The translations under genes were made by a program, and so were the position numbers. Below the pieces are notes generated by a model that searched no databases, was not told where the DNA came from, and saw only the letters and a list, made by a program, of their open reading frames with translations. A stretch of 64,000 nucleotides of DNA from Prorocentrum cordatum (taxonomy: Eukaryota; Sar; Dinophyceae; Prorocentrales; Prorocentraceae): assembly GCA_963575745.1 (NCBI GenBank), contig CAUYUJ010001369.1:1-64000 (forward strand), given 5' to 3'. Positions within the stretch are counted from its first letter, which is position 1. Every line of letters starts with the position of its first letter. This document shows positions 1 to 11,990 of the stretch, piece after piece.

Positions 1-360
1 TCAATGGGCGATTGGGGGTTGATGCATCCCCCCTTTTCCTGTCTCCCGTTATCGTTGCCCCGGATCCTCCCCATCCTCATACGGTTCCCCTCCTCTGCTG
101 AACGGCTTCCTCCTCCCTCTTCCTTCCTCCAGCCTGGGCAGTCGCGTGGCCCCCCCGAACCCCGCGGCACGCAGGGAAATCGCGGGTCCGCGAGCTCTTG
201 GGGTTAAGCCATTGGGCTCTCGGCTTGCCCCAGGCCACGCGGTCATGTGCTTGCGACTCACTAAAGAAAAATCAGAGATACTATACGAACTGATATGCCT
301 CTCGGTGCACCGCGTGGCTCCTCTGATATGTCTCCTGCTCCTGGCCCGAGCTGGCAACCG
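1..360. other. Non-repetitive edge sequence
   Basis: Mixed-composition DNA before the first CCT array. Short open frames occur on both strands but none shows a recognisable domain. I see nothing I can name here. Confidence 0.5.
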
Positions 361-1496
361 ACTGGACGTGTGCTGCTGCTCATGATGCTCCTCCTCCTCC
401 TGCTGCTCCTGCTCCACCTGCTCCTCCTCCTCCTCCTCCGCCTCCTCCCCTCCTCCGCCTGCCTCCTCCTGCCTCCTCATCCTCCTCCTCCTCCTCCTCC
501 TCTCCTCCTCCTCCTCCTCCTCCTCCTGCTCCCCTCCTCCTCCTGCCTCTGCTCCTTCCTCCCTCCTCCTCCTCCTCCTCCTCCTCCTCCTCCTCGCTCC
601 TCCTCCTCCTCCTCCTGCTCCTCCTACCTCCTCACTCCTGCTCCTGCTCCTGCTCCTCCTCCTCCTCCTCCTCCTCCTCCTCCTCCTCCTCCTCCTCCTC
701 CTGCCTCCTCCTACTGCTCCTGCTCCTGCTCCCTGCTCCTGCTCCTGCTCCTGTTCCTCCTCCCTCCTCCTCCTCACTGCCTCCTCCTCCTCCTCCTGCT
801 CCTGCTCTGGACTCATGCTACCTCCTTCATCCTCCTCTTTCTCCTCCTCCTCCTCCTCCTCCTCTTCTCCTCCTCCTCCTCCTCCTCCTCCTCCTCCTCC
901 TCCTCCTCCTCCTCCTCCTCTCTCCTCCTCCCTCACCTCCTCCTCCTCATCCTCCTCCTCCTCCTCTCCTCCTCCTCACTCCTCCTCCTCTTCTTCCGCC
1001 TCCGTATCCGCCTCCGCCTCCCGCCTCATCCTTCCTCTCGTCCTCCTCCTCCCTCCTTCCTCCTCCTCCTCCTCCTCTCCTCCTCCTCCTCCTGCTCCTG
1101 CTCCTGCTCCTCCTCCTCCTCCTCCTCCTCCTCCTCCTTCCTCCTCCTCCTCCTCCTCCCCTCGTCCTCTTCCTCCTCCTCCCCTCCTCTTGTCGCCTCC
1201 TCCTCCTACTCGCCGCCTTCTCCTCTCATTGCTCCCCTCCTCCTCCTCCTCCTCCGCCTCCTCCTCCTCCTCCCTCCTCCTCCTCCTCCTCCTCCTCCGC
1301 TACCTCCTCCTCTGCTCACTGCTCCTCCTCCTCCTCCTCCTCCTCCTCCTCCTCCTGCTCCTCCTCCTCCTCTCCTCCTCCTCCTGCCTCCTCCTCTCCT
1401 CCTCCTCCTCCTCCTCCTCCTCCTCCTCCTCCTCCTCCTCCTCCTCCTTCCTCCTCCTCCTCCTCCTCCTCCTCCTCCTCCTCCTCCTACCGCTGC
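361..1496 (+). repeat. (CCT)n polypyrimidine tract, ~1.1 kb
   Basis: Almost pure pyrimidine on the plus strand: CCT/TCC triplets broken by CTG, CCG and CTC. Every frame is open, giving Leu/Pro/Ser runs on the plus strand and Glu/Arg/Gly runs on the minus strand. That is a composition effect, not evidence of a protein. Long mirror-symmetric stretches could form triplex DNA (inference). Confidence 0.95.
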
Positions 1497-1905
1497 TATC
1501 TGTGGAAAGCAAAAGACACCAGTACCGCTGCTGCACGGACCTCTCCTGGCGTGCGGTCTGGCCACAACTCCGCGGAACACCGGGCCGTGGCGACGAGGGC
1601 TCTCCGGGACGAGCAGCGGCGCCAGTGCCCTTCCCTCCTCTCACGGGCGGAACGCCAAAACGAATCTCCTCGTCCGGCTGCACGCGCCTCATCTTCAGCG
1701 GCCGGATCTTTGCGGAGTTGTACGCCTGCGCGCGGCGCGGCGCCGCGGCCGCGGGAGAGCGCGGAGGGCGCGGCGCGGCGCGCGGCGAGGACCGCCGCGG
1801 CCGGGTCGTCTCCGCTTCTGGCCCTGCTCCCTCGTGCTACGACAGCCTGCTCGCTCGCTTTTTCGTGAGCAGTCTGGAACTCTGTTCTCGGGACCCCGCA
1901 CTCGA
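1497..1905. other. CpG-rich spacer
   Basis: Unique-looking sequence whose middle (about 1730-1800) is dense in CGCG and CCGCGG. There is no recognisable coding domain or structural RNA. It ends where the ~102-bp satellite begins. Confidence 0.5.
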
Positions 1906-3360
1906 CACTTTCTGGCCTGAAACCTACCGATACCCCCCACCTGGCTCCCCACCGCGCCCCGGCATCCCCAGGCCTCTGGAACTCTCTTCTTGGGACCCCG
2001 CACTCGACAACTTCTACCCTGAAACCTACCGATGCCCCCCACCCGGCCCCCCACCGCGCCCCCGAACACTGTTCTTGGGACCGCGCACTCGACAATTTCT
2101 GGCCTGAAACCTACCGATACCCCCCACCTGGCCCCCCACCGCGCCCCGGCATCCCCAGGCCTCTGGAAATCTGTTCTTGAGACCCCACACTCGACAATTT
2201 CTGGCCTGAAACCCACCAATACCCCCCACCTGGCCCCCCCACCGCGCCCCGGCATCCCCAGGCCTCTGGAAACTCTCTTCTTGGGACCCCGCACTCGACA
2301 ACTTCTAGCCGAAACCTACCGATACCCCCTTCTGGCCCCCCACCGCGCCCCGGGATCCCAGGCCTCTGGAACTCTCTTTCTTGGGACCCCCCTCGACAAC
2401 TTCTAGCCTGAAACCTACCGATACCCATCCTGGCCCCCACCGCGCCCTCGGGATCCCCAGGCCTCTGGAACTCTCTTCTTGGGACCCCGCACTCGACAAT
2501 TCCTGGCCTGAAACCTACCGATACCCCCCACCCGGCCCCCCACCGCACCGTGGAATCCCCAGGCCTCTGGAACTCTGTTCCCAGAAACCGGGAGTCTCGA
2601 AGAAATCGAGACAGAGGTTTTTCATAGTCTTTGGCCTCTCGGGGCCCTCGCTGGGCCTCGGGACCGTCAAAAAACGACTCGGGATGAAAAACAGGCTCCG
2701 GAGAAATGGTCGGGAGGTCGGGGGCCCGCGTCTCGGAAAAATCGAGACGTCGGACGTCTGGGTTCTGGGGGCCCTGCATTCGACAATTTCTGGCCTGAAA
2801 CCTACCGATACCCCCCACCTGGCCCCCCACCGCGCCCCGGCATCCCCAGGTCTTTCCTGGGACCCCGCACTCGACCATTCTGGCCTGAAACCTCACGATA
2901 CCCCCCACCTGGCCCCCCACCGCGCCCCGGCATCCCCATGCCTCTGGAACTCTGTTCTTGGGACCCCGCACTGACAATTTCTAGCCTGAAACCTACCGAT
3001 ACCCCTCACCTGTCCCCCCACCGCGCCCTGGCATCCCCAGGCCTCTGGAACTCTCTTCTTGAGACCCCACACTCGACAATTTCTGGCCTGAAACCCACCA
3101 ATACCCCCCACCTGGCCCCCCCACCGCGCCCCGGCATCCCCAGGCCTCTGGAACTCTCTTCTTGGGACCCCGCACTCGACAACTTCTAGCCTGAAACCTA
3201 CCGATACCCCCCACCTTGCCCCCCACCGCGCCCCGGCATCCCCAGGCTCCTTGAACTCTGTTCTTGGGACCCCCCACTCGACAATTCCCTGCCTGAAACC
3301 TACCAATATCCCCCACCTGGCCCCCCACCGCGCCCCGGCATCCCCAGGCCTCTGGAATTC
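1906..3360 (+). repeat. ~102-bp satellite, about 13 units
   Basis: Tandem copies of a unit containing GAAACCTACCGATACC, ACCGCGCCCCGGCATCCCC and CTTGGGACCCCGCACTCGAC. The AAACCTACC landmark recurs near 1920, 2022, 2106, 2308, 2410, 2512, 2798, 2886, 2990, 3195 and 3296, with variant units between. Spacing is mostly 84-104 bp. One unit is interrupted by a fold-back element at 2580-2762. Confidence 0.93.
2580..2762 (-). mobile_element. CCCAGA fold-back element, copy 1 (183 bp)
   Basis: It interrupts the satellite array. It starts CCCAGA and ends TCTGGG, with TT on both sides as an apparent 2-bp target duplication. Each end carries a short hairpin with stem GTCTCG/CGAGAC around an A- or T-rich loop (2593-2612 and 2729-2749). 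The core matches the copies at 34543, 41127 and 43488 in reverse orientation. There is no coding capacity, so it would be non-autonomous. Confidence 0.75.
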
Positions 3361-3847
3361 TCTAATTCTGAAGCATGAAGACGGAAGCCGCAAGCGGCAG
3401 GAGAAGAGAAACGAATGAATGCGAACGGCGCGGCGACTTTTATATGTTGAGGCGGCGCGAGGGGGGCCTGCAGTTAACCTCTGGCCTTCGCAAAGCAGAC
3501 TGGGAATACACTTATTGCACGGCACCACGAGAAGCACGATGCGGCAGCCGTCTTTCCGCATTGCCCTGGCCTCTTTGGCTGTCTCAAAGCGTTCCTGCCC
3601 CGTCGGACGCTGCCGAAGTCGTTTTTGAGGCCTGTCTTCGCCGTCTTCGAGCCCGCTTGGAGCGCTTCGTGGCTGTCTTGGAGGCAATCTCAGGCGTGTT
3701 GAGTCCTCTGGGGCCATCTTGGGGCCCTCCTGGGGCCGTCTTTGGTGCCGTCACGGGGCCATCGTGGAGGCCTCTTGGGTGCTCTGGGAGCGATGGGATC
3801 CTCTTGGGTCATGTGGACCGTCAGCAGGCCGAAAAAAAAAAAATCCT
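3361..3847. other. Spacer ending in CTTGGGGCC-type repeats
   Basis: 3361-3600 is mixed sequence without a recognisable gene. 3600-3810 carries irregular CTTGGGGCC/GTCTTGGGG motifs spaced about 10-11 bp, the same family as 20901-23035. A 12-base A run sits just before the composite element. Confidence 0.6.
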
Positions 3848-6216
3848 GGCGAAAGACCCAACCATAAGCAATTGTTGGTAACGCGTTGTGGGTGCCGTTT
3901 TCGGTGGGGCTCCATATGGGGCCACGAAGCGCTGCCTTGGATGGGGGAACCGCATGCGGACTGCGCCACCGGGGCGGGCCTTCGGTGGAGCTCCCTATGG
4001 GGCTACGAAACGCTGCCCTGGGTGGGGGAACCGCATGCGAACTGCGCCACTGGGGCCTTCGGTGGAGCTCCCTATGGTGCCACGAAACGCTGCCCTGGGT
4101 GGGGGAAGCGCATGCGAACTGCGCCACGGGGGCTTTCGGTGGAGCTCCCCATGGGGCCACGAAGCGCTGCCCTGGGTGGGGGAACCGCATGCGAGAGCAC
4201 CCCCACTGGGGCCTCCGGTGGAGCTCCCTATGGGGGCCACGAAACGCTGCCCTGGGTGGGGGAACCGCATGCGAACAGCCACTGGGGCCTTCGGTGGAGC
4301 TCCCTATGGGGCTACGAGTGTAGCGTGCCTGGGTGGGGGAAACCGCATGCAAACCCCCACTGGGGGCCTTCGGGGTGAGGCTCCATATGGGCCACGTAAC
4401 GGCTGCCCTGGGTGGGCTGCGTGCATTGCGAACACCCCCCACCATCGCCTTCGGTGGAGGCTCCCTATGGGGTACGAAACGCCACCCTGGGAGGGGGATA
4501 CCGCCTGCGAACACCCCCCCACTGGGGCCTTCGGTGGAGCTCCCTATGGGGCCACGAAACGCTGCCCTGGGTGGGGGAACCGCATGCGAACACCCCCACT
4601 GGGGCCTTCGGTGGAGCTCCCTATGGGGCTACGAAACGCTGCCCTGGGTGGGGGCACCGCATGCGAACACCCCCACTGGGGCCTTCGGTGGAGCTCCCTA
4701 TGGGGCCACGAAACGCTGCCCTGGGGGGGGGAACCGCATGCGAACACCCCCACTGGGGCCTTCGGTGGAGCTCCCTATGGGGCTACGAAAGAGGCCCCCT
4801 CTCCCCCCCCTTTGGGGTGGGGGAACGCGATGCGAACTGCGCCACTGGGGCCTTCGGTGCGAGCTCACCATGGTATGCCACGTAGCGCTGCCCATGGCTG
4901 TGGGGGACCTGCATGCGAAAACACCCCCACTGGGACTTCGGTGGAGCTCCCTATGGGGCCACGAAGCGCTGCCCTGGGTGGGGGAACCGCATGCGAACAC
5001 CCCCACTGGGGCTTCGGTGGAGCTCCCTATGGGGCTACGAAGCGCTGCCCTGGGTGGGGGAACCGCATGCGAACGCCCCCACTGGGGCCTTCGGTGGAGC
5101 TCCCTATGGGGCCACGAAACGCTGCCCTGGGTGGGGGAACCGCATGCGAGAGAAGCAACTGGGGCCTTCGGTGGAGCTCCCTTTGGGGCCACGAAACGCT
5201 GCCCTGGGTGGGGGAACCGCAAGCGGGCACCCCCACTGGGGCCTTCGGTGGAGCTCCCTTTGGGGCCACGAAACGCTGCCCTGGGTGGGGGAACCGCAAG
5301 CGGGCACCCCCACTGGGGCCTTCGGTGGAGCTCCTATGGGGCTACGAGCGCTTGCCCGGGGTTCGGCGGGAACCGCATGCGAACACCCCCTCTGGGGCCT
5401 TCGGTGGAGCTCCCTTTGGGGCCACGAAACGCTGCCCTGGGTGGGGGAACCGCATGCGAACACCCCCACTGGGGCCTTCGGTGGAGCTCCCTATGGGGCT
5501 ACGAAACGCTGCCCTGGGTGGGGGACCCGCATGCGCACACCCCCACTGGGGCCTTCGGTGGAGCTCCCTATGGGAGCCCCCACGAAACGCTTTTTTTTTG
5601 GGGGGCCCCCCCCCCCAACATGTGGGGGAAAACGCTATGCGGTCAATGCGGAACACCCCACTGGGGCCTTCGGTGGGAGCTCACTATGGGGCTACGAAGC
5701 GCTGCCCTGGGTGGGGGAACCGCATGCGAACACCCCCACTGGGGCCTTCGGTGGAGCTCACTATGGGGCTACGAAACGTTGCCCTGGGTGGGGGAACCGC
5801 ATGCGAACACCCCCACTGGGGCCTTCGGTGGAGCTCCCTATGGGGCTACGAAACGCTGCCCTGGGTGGGGAAACCGCATGCGAACACCCCCACTGGGGCC
5901 TTCGGTGGAGCTCCCTATGGGGCCACGAAACGCTGCCCTGGGTGGGGGAACCGCATGCGAACACCCCCACTGGGGCCTTCGGTGGAGCTTCCTATGGGGC
6001 TACGAAGCGCTTGCCTGGGTGGGGGAACCGCATGCGAACACCCCCACTGGGGCCTTCGGTGGAGCTCCCTATGGGGCCACGAAACGTGTGAGGGGTGTGC
6101 CGAAATGGGTGGTGGGGAGGCATGCGAACCCTAAGAGGGAGGAGGGCGAGGAGGAGGAGAAACGCGGGGCACCGTCTCTTCAAAACGAGGACCCAACACC
6201 ACAGGATGGTTGGGAA
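3848..6216 (+). mobile_element. Composite tandem-array element, copy 1
   Basis: The left end reads GGCGAAAGACCCAACCAT. The body is about 29 tandem units, mostly 77 bp, built on CTTCGGTGGAGCTCCCTATG, GGGCCACGAAACGCTGCC and GGGGGAACCGCATGCG. The last unit (near 6085) switches to the GTGTGAGGGGTGTGCCGAAATG version typical of copies 2 and 3. A purine-rich stretch follows, then the right end CACCGTCTCTTCAAAACGAG, a GGACCCAACACC motif and GGATGGTTGGGAA. The ends form an imperfect inverted repeat (CCCAACCAT versus ATGGTTGGG). All frames are open through the array because the unit lacks stops; 77 is not a multiple of three, so this is not a protein repeat. Confidence 0.8.
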
Positions 6217-6572
6217 CAAATGCAAAATCTGTTTAAAACCAACGGGAAATCGATGAATTTAGCTTCTTCGGGACTTCCCAACGGATGTCTTGGAGGCGTC
6301 TTGGCCGCCTCGGACGCTATTTGGAGATATCTTGACCCCAGATTGGGCCGTGTAGCGAGCATCTTGGGGCCATCGTGGGCTCTCTTGCGGCGATCTTAGC
6401 GTTCTGGCAGGCCTTTCTGAAGCCATCGTAGGCCATCTTGGCCGTCTTGGAAGCCATCGAGGCCGTTTTGGACCAGGAACGAGGGGCCCTGGAGCCCCGG
6501 TCCCGCCAAAGAGAAATGAGGCCGGGCCGCCCCGACGTGGAACTCCGGTGTTATATATTCCTCCTCCTATAT
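6217..6572. other. Spacer between two tail-to-tail composite elements
   Basis: Short A-rich sequence followed by CTTGG/GTCTTGG repeats with about 10-bp spacing (6285-6480). The right ends of composite copies 1 and 2 face each other across it. No gene seen. Confidence 0.55.
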
Positions 6573-8507
6573 TTCCAAACCATCCTGTGGTGTTGGGTCC
6601 TCGTTTTGAAGAGACAGCGCCCGCTCCCGCTCCCGCTCCTCCTCCCCCTCCTCCCTCCTCCCTCCTCCCACCATCATCATCATCCTCCATTTCGGCACAC
6701 CCCTCACACGTTTCGTGGCCCCATAGGGAGCCCCACCGAAGGCCTCAGTGCCGCCGCCCGCATGCGTCCCGCACACCCAATTCGGCACACACCTCACACG
6801 TTTCGTGGCCCCATAGGGAGCCCCACCGAAGGCCCCAGTGCTGCCGCCCGCATGCGTCCCGCACGCCCAATTCGGCACACCCCTCACACGCTTCGTGGCC
6901 CCAATAGGGAGCCCCACCGAAGGGCCCAACTGCTGCCGCCAGCATGGGTCCCGCACAACCAAATTTCGGCACACCCCTCACACGTTTCGTGGCCCCATAG
7001 GAGCTCCCCGAAGGCCCCAGTGCTGCCGCCCGCATGCGTCACGCACACCCAAGTCGGCACACCCCTCACACGTTTCGTGGCCCCATAGGGAGCTCCGCCG
7101 AAGGCCCCAGTGCTGCCGCCCGCATGCGTCCCGCACACCCAATTCGGCACACCCCTCACACGCTTCGTGGCCCCATAGGGAGCCCCACCGAAGGCCCCAG
7201 TGCTGCCGCCCGCATGCGTCCCGCACACCCAATTCGGCACACCCCTCACACGTTTCGTGGCCCCATAGGGAGCTCCGCCGAAGGCCCCAGTGCTGCCGCC
7301 CGCATGCGTCACCCACACCCAATTCGGCACACCCCTCACACGTTTCGTGGCCCCATAGGAGCTCCGCCGAAGGCCCCAGTGCTGCCGCCCGCATGCGTCA
7401 CCCACACCCAATTCGGCACACCCCTCACACGTTTCGTGGCCCCATAGGGAGCCCCACCGAAGGCCCCAGCGCTGCCGCCCGCATGCGTCCCCCACACCCA
7501 ATTCGGCACACCCCTCACACGTTTCGTGGCCCCATAGGGAGCTCCACCGAAGGCCCCAGTGCTGCCGCCCGCATGCGTCACCGCACACCCACTTCGGCAC
7601 ACCCCTCACACGTTTCGTGGCCCCATAGGGAGCTCCACCGAAGGCCCCAGTGCTGCCGCCCGCATGCGTCCCGCACACCCATTTCGGCACACCCCTCACA
7701 CGTTTCGTGGCCCCATAGGGAGCTCCACCGAAGGCCCCAGTGGCGGCGCTCACATGCGCATGCGTCCCGCACACCCATTTCGGCACATCCCTCACAGGTT
7801 TCGTGGCCCCATCATCCACCGGAGGCCCCAGTGGCGGCGCTCACATGCGTTACCCACACCCACCCAATTCGGCACACCCCTCACACGTTTCGTGGCCCCA
7901 TAGGGAGCTCCACCGAAGGCCCCAGCGGCCGCGCTCACATGCGTCCCCGCCACCCATCCCGGCACGCCCCTCACAACAACAGGCTTCGTGGCCCCATAGG
8001 GAGCTCCACCGAAGGCCCCAGTGGCACCGCCCGCATGCGTCACCACCCGCACCCAATTCGGCACACCCCTCACACGTTTCGTGGCCCCATAGGGAGCTGC
8101 ACCGAAGGCCCCAGTGGCGGCGCTCACATGCGTCCCCGCCACACATCCCAGTACACCCCTCACGCGCTTCGTGGCCCCATAGGGAGCTCCACCGAAGGCC
8201 CCAGTAGCGGCGCTTACATGCGTCTCCGCCACCCATCCCGGCACCCCCCCCGCAGCAGCATCATGTTTCGGGGACCCATAGGGAGCTCCACTGGAGGCCC
8301 CAGTGGCGGCCCTCACATGCGTTTCCGCCACCCATGTCGGCACGCCCCGCGCGTGTTTCATGTCCCATAGGGAGCTTCGCCGAGTGCCCCAATGGCACCC
8401 ATCTCGACACACCCCTCACACGTTCCGTAGTCCTATGGGGAGTTCCACTGAAGATGAAACCCGCAGCTGCGGTACTGACAACTGCATATGGTTGGGTTCT
8501 TCGCCAA
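6573..8507 (-). mobile_element. Composite tandem-array element, copy 2
   Basis: Same family as copy 1 in reverse. The right end (CCATCCTGTGGTGTTGGGTC, then CGTTTTGAAGAGAC) is at 6573-6622 and the left end (GCATATGGTTGGGTTCTTCG) is near 8484-8503. The core is about 19 units of 90 bp containing ACCCCTCACACGTTTCGTGG and a GCATGCG motif. Because 90 is divisible by three, the array reads as a 30-residue peptide repeat in any one frame, on both strands. I take that as arithmetic, not coding. Confidence 0.8.
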
Positions 8508-9300
8508 GCTAATTTTACAAGCCCGGGCGGGGGGAAAACCCATCACCCCCCCCCCCCCCAAAACTGGGCTACCGGGATCTGGGGCTTTGGGGCCATCCGG
8601 ACGGGCCTCGAAGCGGCGCACAGGGCCTCGCAGGGCGTCTTGCCAGGCCTTCCCAGCACAAGAGCGCTCCAAGAGTGACCGACGTGACCTCAAGGCGACC
8701 CCCAAGAAGCCATCATATCCCCAAAGATCGTCCCGAAACGTCCCAAGAGGCCTCCAAGAGCACTCCCAAGAAGGCCCCGAGAGGCAAAAATCATTGATCT
8801 TCTATTAGTTTTTGGTGAGTGTTGGGGTTCTCCTCTTTTGGGCTTCCCGACGCTCCAAGACGGCGGTCTTCTGGGCGTCCGAAGCCGCCTGGGAGGCTCT
8901 CAAATCGCCCCATAACCATTCCAAAGGGCTTCCAGGCAGACGGCACAACAGGGGTCCAAGATGGCCCTCAGAGAGCCCATGGCGGCCCAAGATGGCCCCA
9001 AGACACCCTCCGAAGCATTCCAAATCGTGACCCGGTCGTTCAGGGAGACCGCGGTTGGAGGCAGGGCGACCCGAGGAAGCCCCCAGAGGCCCCCAGAACA
9101 CGCCCAAGAGGCCTCCAGAAGGCCTTAAGAAAGCTTGACATAACTTGTGCGAGGCCCCCAGAGGCTCTCCAACGAGGAGCCTCCGCAAGAAGAGCCGAGG
9201 AGGATGGGGAGAATGCGCAGGGTATGGCGAAAATGAGGAAAAAGAAACATGGAGGAAGGATAACGAATAACATTATTATAGCGGCGATGCCAGGAAAGGC
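8508..9300. repeat. Degenerate CTTGG/CCAAG repeats with a ~95-bp module
   Basis: Plus-strand CCCAAGA/GGCCTCC motifs with roughly 10-11 bp spacing, i.e. the reverse orientation of 20901-23035. Around 8780-8880 lies a reverse copy of the module that recurs at 21455, 22370 and 22695 (GTCTTGGAGCGTCGG, then AAAAGGC, then a low-GC stretch). No coding domain seen. Confidence 0.6.
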
Positions 9301-9690
9301 AACAAAGAGTTATCGCTAAATTGTCGGCTTGACCGTCCTGCTATTCCGCCTGCATACCAAACTTCAAGGACCAAGGTGCATGGCGCGAAGCGCCACTGCA
9401 GTCTTGTATATATATATATATACACAAACACATATTCTCTTACGCACCTCTCCGAGGGAATAGAGCTCAGAGGCGATTAATGCGTACGCGGGGCGTTCGC
9501 GATTTTTCTGGCCGTTTCGCTCGGGACATCCTCGAAATTATGAAAATCGGTGGCACCCCTCACGCAGATCGTGACGTCAGGGTCCAAAAACACATAGGAT
9601 ATTCAGCATTTTAACATAAAATCTTCCAAAAACACATGAAAATTTGACTATTTCTTACCTCGATTCTCAGAGAATGGCGGTTTCGCCTGA
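9301..9690. other. Lower-GC spacer with a short perfect hairpin
   Basis: Contains TGGCGC-GAA-GCGCCA (9380-9394), a 6-bp perfect stem with a 3-base loop, directly before a (TA)n run. Another CG-rich stem with a TTC loop sits beside the (TA)n at 20791-20900. No gene recognised. Confidence 0.45.
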
Positions 9691-9972
9691 AACATCCTCC
9701 CAAAATCGAGCCCCGACCCCTCTGGGACCCCAGACCCCGCCTCGGAGCCTCCTGGGGGCCTCCTGGAACCTCCTGGGGCCTCCTCGGGCTTTCTGAACCT
9801 TCTGGTACCCCAGACCCGCCTTGGAGCCTCCTGGGGGTCTCCTGAAACCTCTTGGGGCCTCCTGAGGCCTCCTGCGGCCTCCTGGAGCCTCTTGGGGCCT
9901 CCTGAAGCCTCCTGGGGTCTCCTGGGGCCTCCTGAGGCCGCCTGGGGCCTCCTGGGGCCTCCTGGGGCCTCA
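9691..9972 (+). repeat. TCCTGGGGCC decamer array
   Basis: About 28 near-copies of a 10-bp unit TCCTGGGGCC (variants TCCTGAGGCC, TCTTGGGGCC). It is the most regular member of the CTTGGG repeat class seen across the window. Confidence 0.85.
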
Positions 9973-10035
9973 GAACTACATGCACACACAGAGACACAAA
10001 TCACGCCCAACACATCACACGCTAGACAAACATAA

Positions 10036-10096
10036 CACACACACACACACACAACACCTACAACGCACGAAAAGCACGCACAACACAGAGCACACA

Positions 10097-10134
<38 letters not shown>

Positions 10135-10135
10135 C
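10036..10135 (+). repeat. (AC)n microsatellites
   Basis: Two AC runs, about 10037-10054 and 10098-10132, separated by a short non-repetitive segment, followed by AACACTCACAATCG. Confidence 0.9.
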
Positions 10136-10335
10136 ACTCACAATCGTGGGGCCTCCTGGAGCCTCTTCTGGTATCAAAGTCGGGCCTCCTGAGGCTTCCT
10201 GGGGGGCCATGGTACACACATCGCAAGGTGTGGCAACCCCACTTGCGCTCAAGGGCGACTTCGCTGTTGCATTTCACTCCTGCTTCAAACGCCCCTTCAG
10301 TTTTCTAATATGAGCCTGGGCACACACATGCCACT

Positions 10336-10470
10336 TGTGTGTATATATATATGTGTACATACATAAATACATACATACATACATACATACATACATACAT
10401 ACATACATACATACATACATACATACATACATACATACATACATACATACATACATACATGTAGATATTT

Positions 10471-10510
<40 letters not shown>
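10336..10510 (+). repeat. (CATA)n and (TA)n microsatellites
   Basis: An uninterrupted ACAT/CATA tetranucleotide run of about 100 bp (10360-10460) followed by a (TA)n run to about 10508. A shorter ACAT run recurs at 15723-15755. Confidence 0.95.
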
Positions 10511-10511
<1 letters not shown>

Positions 10512-10870
10512 TAGGAGGTTGGGGGGTGAGTCCGAGGTGAAACGGAGACCCCCCCTACCAGGAAATCGATTTCGGTTTCGGGTTCGTGTCGTGCGTGCCG
10601 TGCGTGCGGGCGAGGCGAAGCTGCGTGGGCGCGAGAGGAAATCCTCCTGTGGCTGGGCCGCGGCCGCACCAAATGTTTCTCCTCCGGCGGCTGGTGGCCC
10701 GCGGTGTCCCGCCGGTGTCCCGCTGGTGTCCCGCTGGTGTCCCGAAATCCTCCTGTGGCTGGGCCGCGGCCGGACCAAATGTTTCTCCTCCGGCGGCCAG
10801 TGGCCCGCGGTGTCCCGCCAGTGTCCCGCTGGTGTCCCGAAGTCCTTCTGGGACAGCGCTTCACGACAAT
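10511..10870 (+). repeat. Dispersed 'GGTGTCCCGC' repeat, copy A
   Basis: A conserved lead (GAGGTTGGGG, then TTTCGGTTTCGGGTTCGTGT, then GGGCGAGGCGAAGCTGCGT) followed by tandem GGTGTCCCGC decamers. The lead-plus-decamer arrangement recurs twice at 11991-12500. Here a ~90-bp segment (AATCCTCCTGTGGCTGGGCC through the decamers) is itself duplicated. Confidence 0.75.
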
Positions 10871-11257
10871 GTCGAGTGCGCTTCGCCAACATCGCCACAT
10901 CACATCACGCTCACGTGCACAATCACACTACTCACTAGACTCCGCCCCACAGGCATCGCCAGAACAACAACCACCACTGTTGCCCATTGCTGCCCCCCCC
11001 CACTTCCTTATCACCCGCAGGATGGTCGTGTAGGTATATATACACTGGTAGAGACGCATCGCTTGGCGCATACCCGCCTGGTAAGCAATCCAAGGGTGCG
11101 CACACAAAGCGTGCGAAATTCCTCGCTGCCCCTGGAGTGAAAAGAGTGAACAACAGGACATGATTTTGATATTTTCCGACGGAGACGCATCTTTTTTGCT
11201 GTGGACCGCTGCCAGTCAAGCTTCCGGAGAGATTGCCAGGCAGGTGAAAATCTTAAA
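10871..11257. other. Spacer
   Basis: No recognisable gene. A motif CTTATCACCCGCAGGATGGT (11007-11026) recurs with one change at 12845-12864, again downstream of the decamer repeat, so the two loci share flanking sequence and may be one old duplication. Confidence 0.4.
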
Positions 11258-11713
11258 TTATAAGTCGATGAAGGTATCAACAGTGCTCCCCCAATCAAGG
11301 CACTTCTTCTTGGGGGGGTTGCCCTTCCTCAGCCTTCCCAACGCCTCACAATTATATGCTGTGAGGGCCACCGGGCCATTCAAGGCAACTTGGCACTCCA
11401 TGCGCAGATCGCGAGGCTTAAATTCAGCCCAGCATCCGCACAATCCACAGAAGGTGAAAAGGCCTTTAGTCCCGGCGGCGTGGCTGTCATGCACCCTGTG
11501 CCCGTGGACGTAGACAGGGGCGGGCAAACGTCGAGGGGGGTCGACCTGCAAGCCAGCATTGCAGTCTGGCGGAAAGGCACACATACTGAGGCGCCGACCA
11601 ATCCCCTTTCTGAGCATTCGAACGCCAACAATGAAACTCCGCCGCCCTGTCGCAGGCACGTTGGGGCCATGTGAGAGCGCTTGTTGGCGCCCCCCTGCCG
11701 CGCGCATCCGCAC
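11258..11713 (-). pseudogene. Retroelement-type Cys-rich tail fragment (tentative)
   Basis: A 151-residue minus-strand frame. Its second half has the pattern FCGLCGCWAEFKPRDL, then a further Cys, then LGRLRKGNPP. This resembles the cysteine-containing C-terminal tails that follow RNase H in many dinoflagellate LINE-like ORFs (from general knowledge of the family; no search was run). No RT or RNase H motif lies nearby, so at most this is a detached 3' fragment. It could also be an unrelated protein piece. Confidence 0.35.
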
Positions 11714-11990
11714 AAAATCGCGCCCTCTGCACTTTGCTCCACGGTTCCACGGCGCCCTGAGCCAGAGATCGCCTCAAAACAGCCGCAAGGCACACCAAGC
11801 CCGTCCAAAGACGGCCCAGCGGACTCTCTTGGCCCTCTCTTGAAATCCCGTTGGGATTTCTTGGGGCCCTCTTGGGCGGACTCCGGAAACTACGAGGCCG
11901 TTTGGGGGGTCTTGTTGGGCCGTCCTCGAGCCTGAGGAGGAGGGGAAGGAGGGGCCAGGCGGAGCGAAAAAAAACGATTGTCTCCGCAGC
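11714..11990. other. Spacer with weak CTTGGG repeats
   Basis: Around 11800-11930 there are CTCTTGGGC/TCTTGGGG motifs with 10-11 bp spacing. No gene seen. Confidence 0.45.

Noticed and set aside
295-1920. 541-residue plus-strand open frame rich in Leu/Pro/Ser, and matching Glu/Arg/Gly frames on the minus strand
   Set aside because: Produced by stop-free CCT triplets; all six frames are open over the tract and the non-repeat part has no domain.
4333-6399. 688- and 748-residue frames reading a 26-residue repeat (GAFGGAPYGATKRCPGWG and similar)
   Set aside because: The unit is 77 bp, so each frame cycles through three different peptides and all frames are open; this is a property of a stop-free repeat unit, not a protein.
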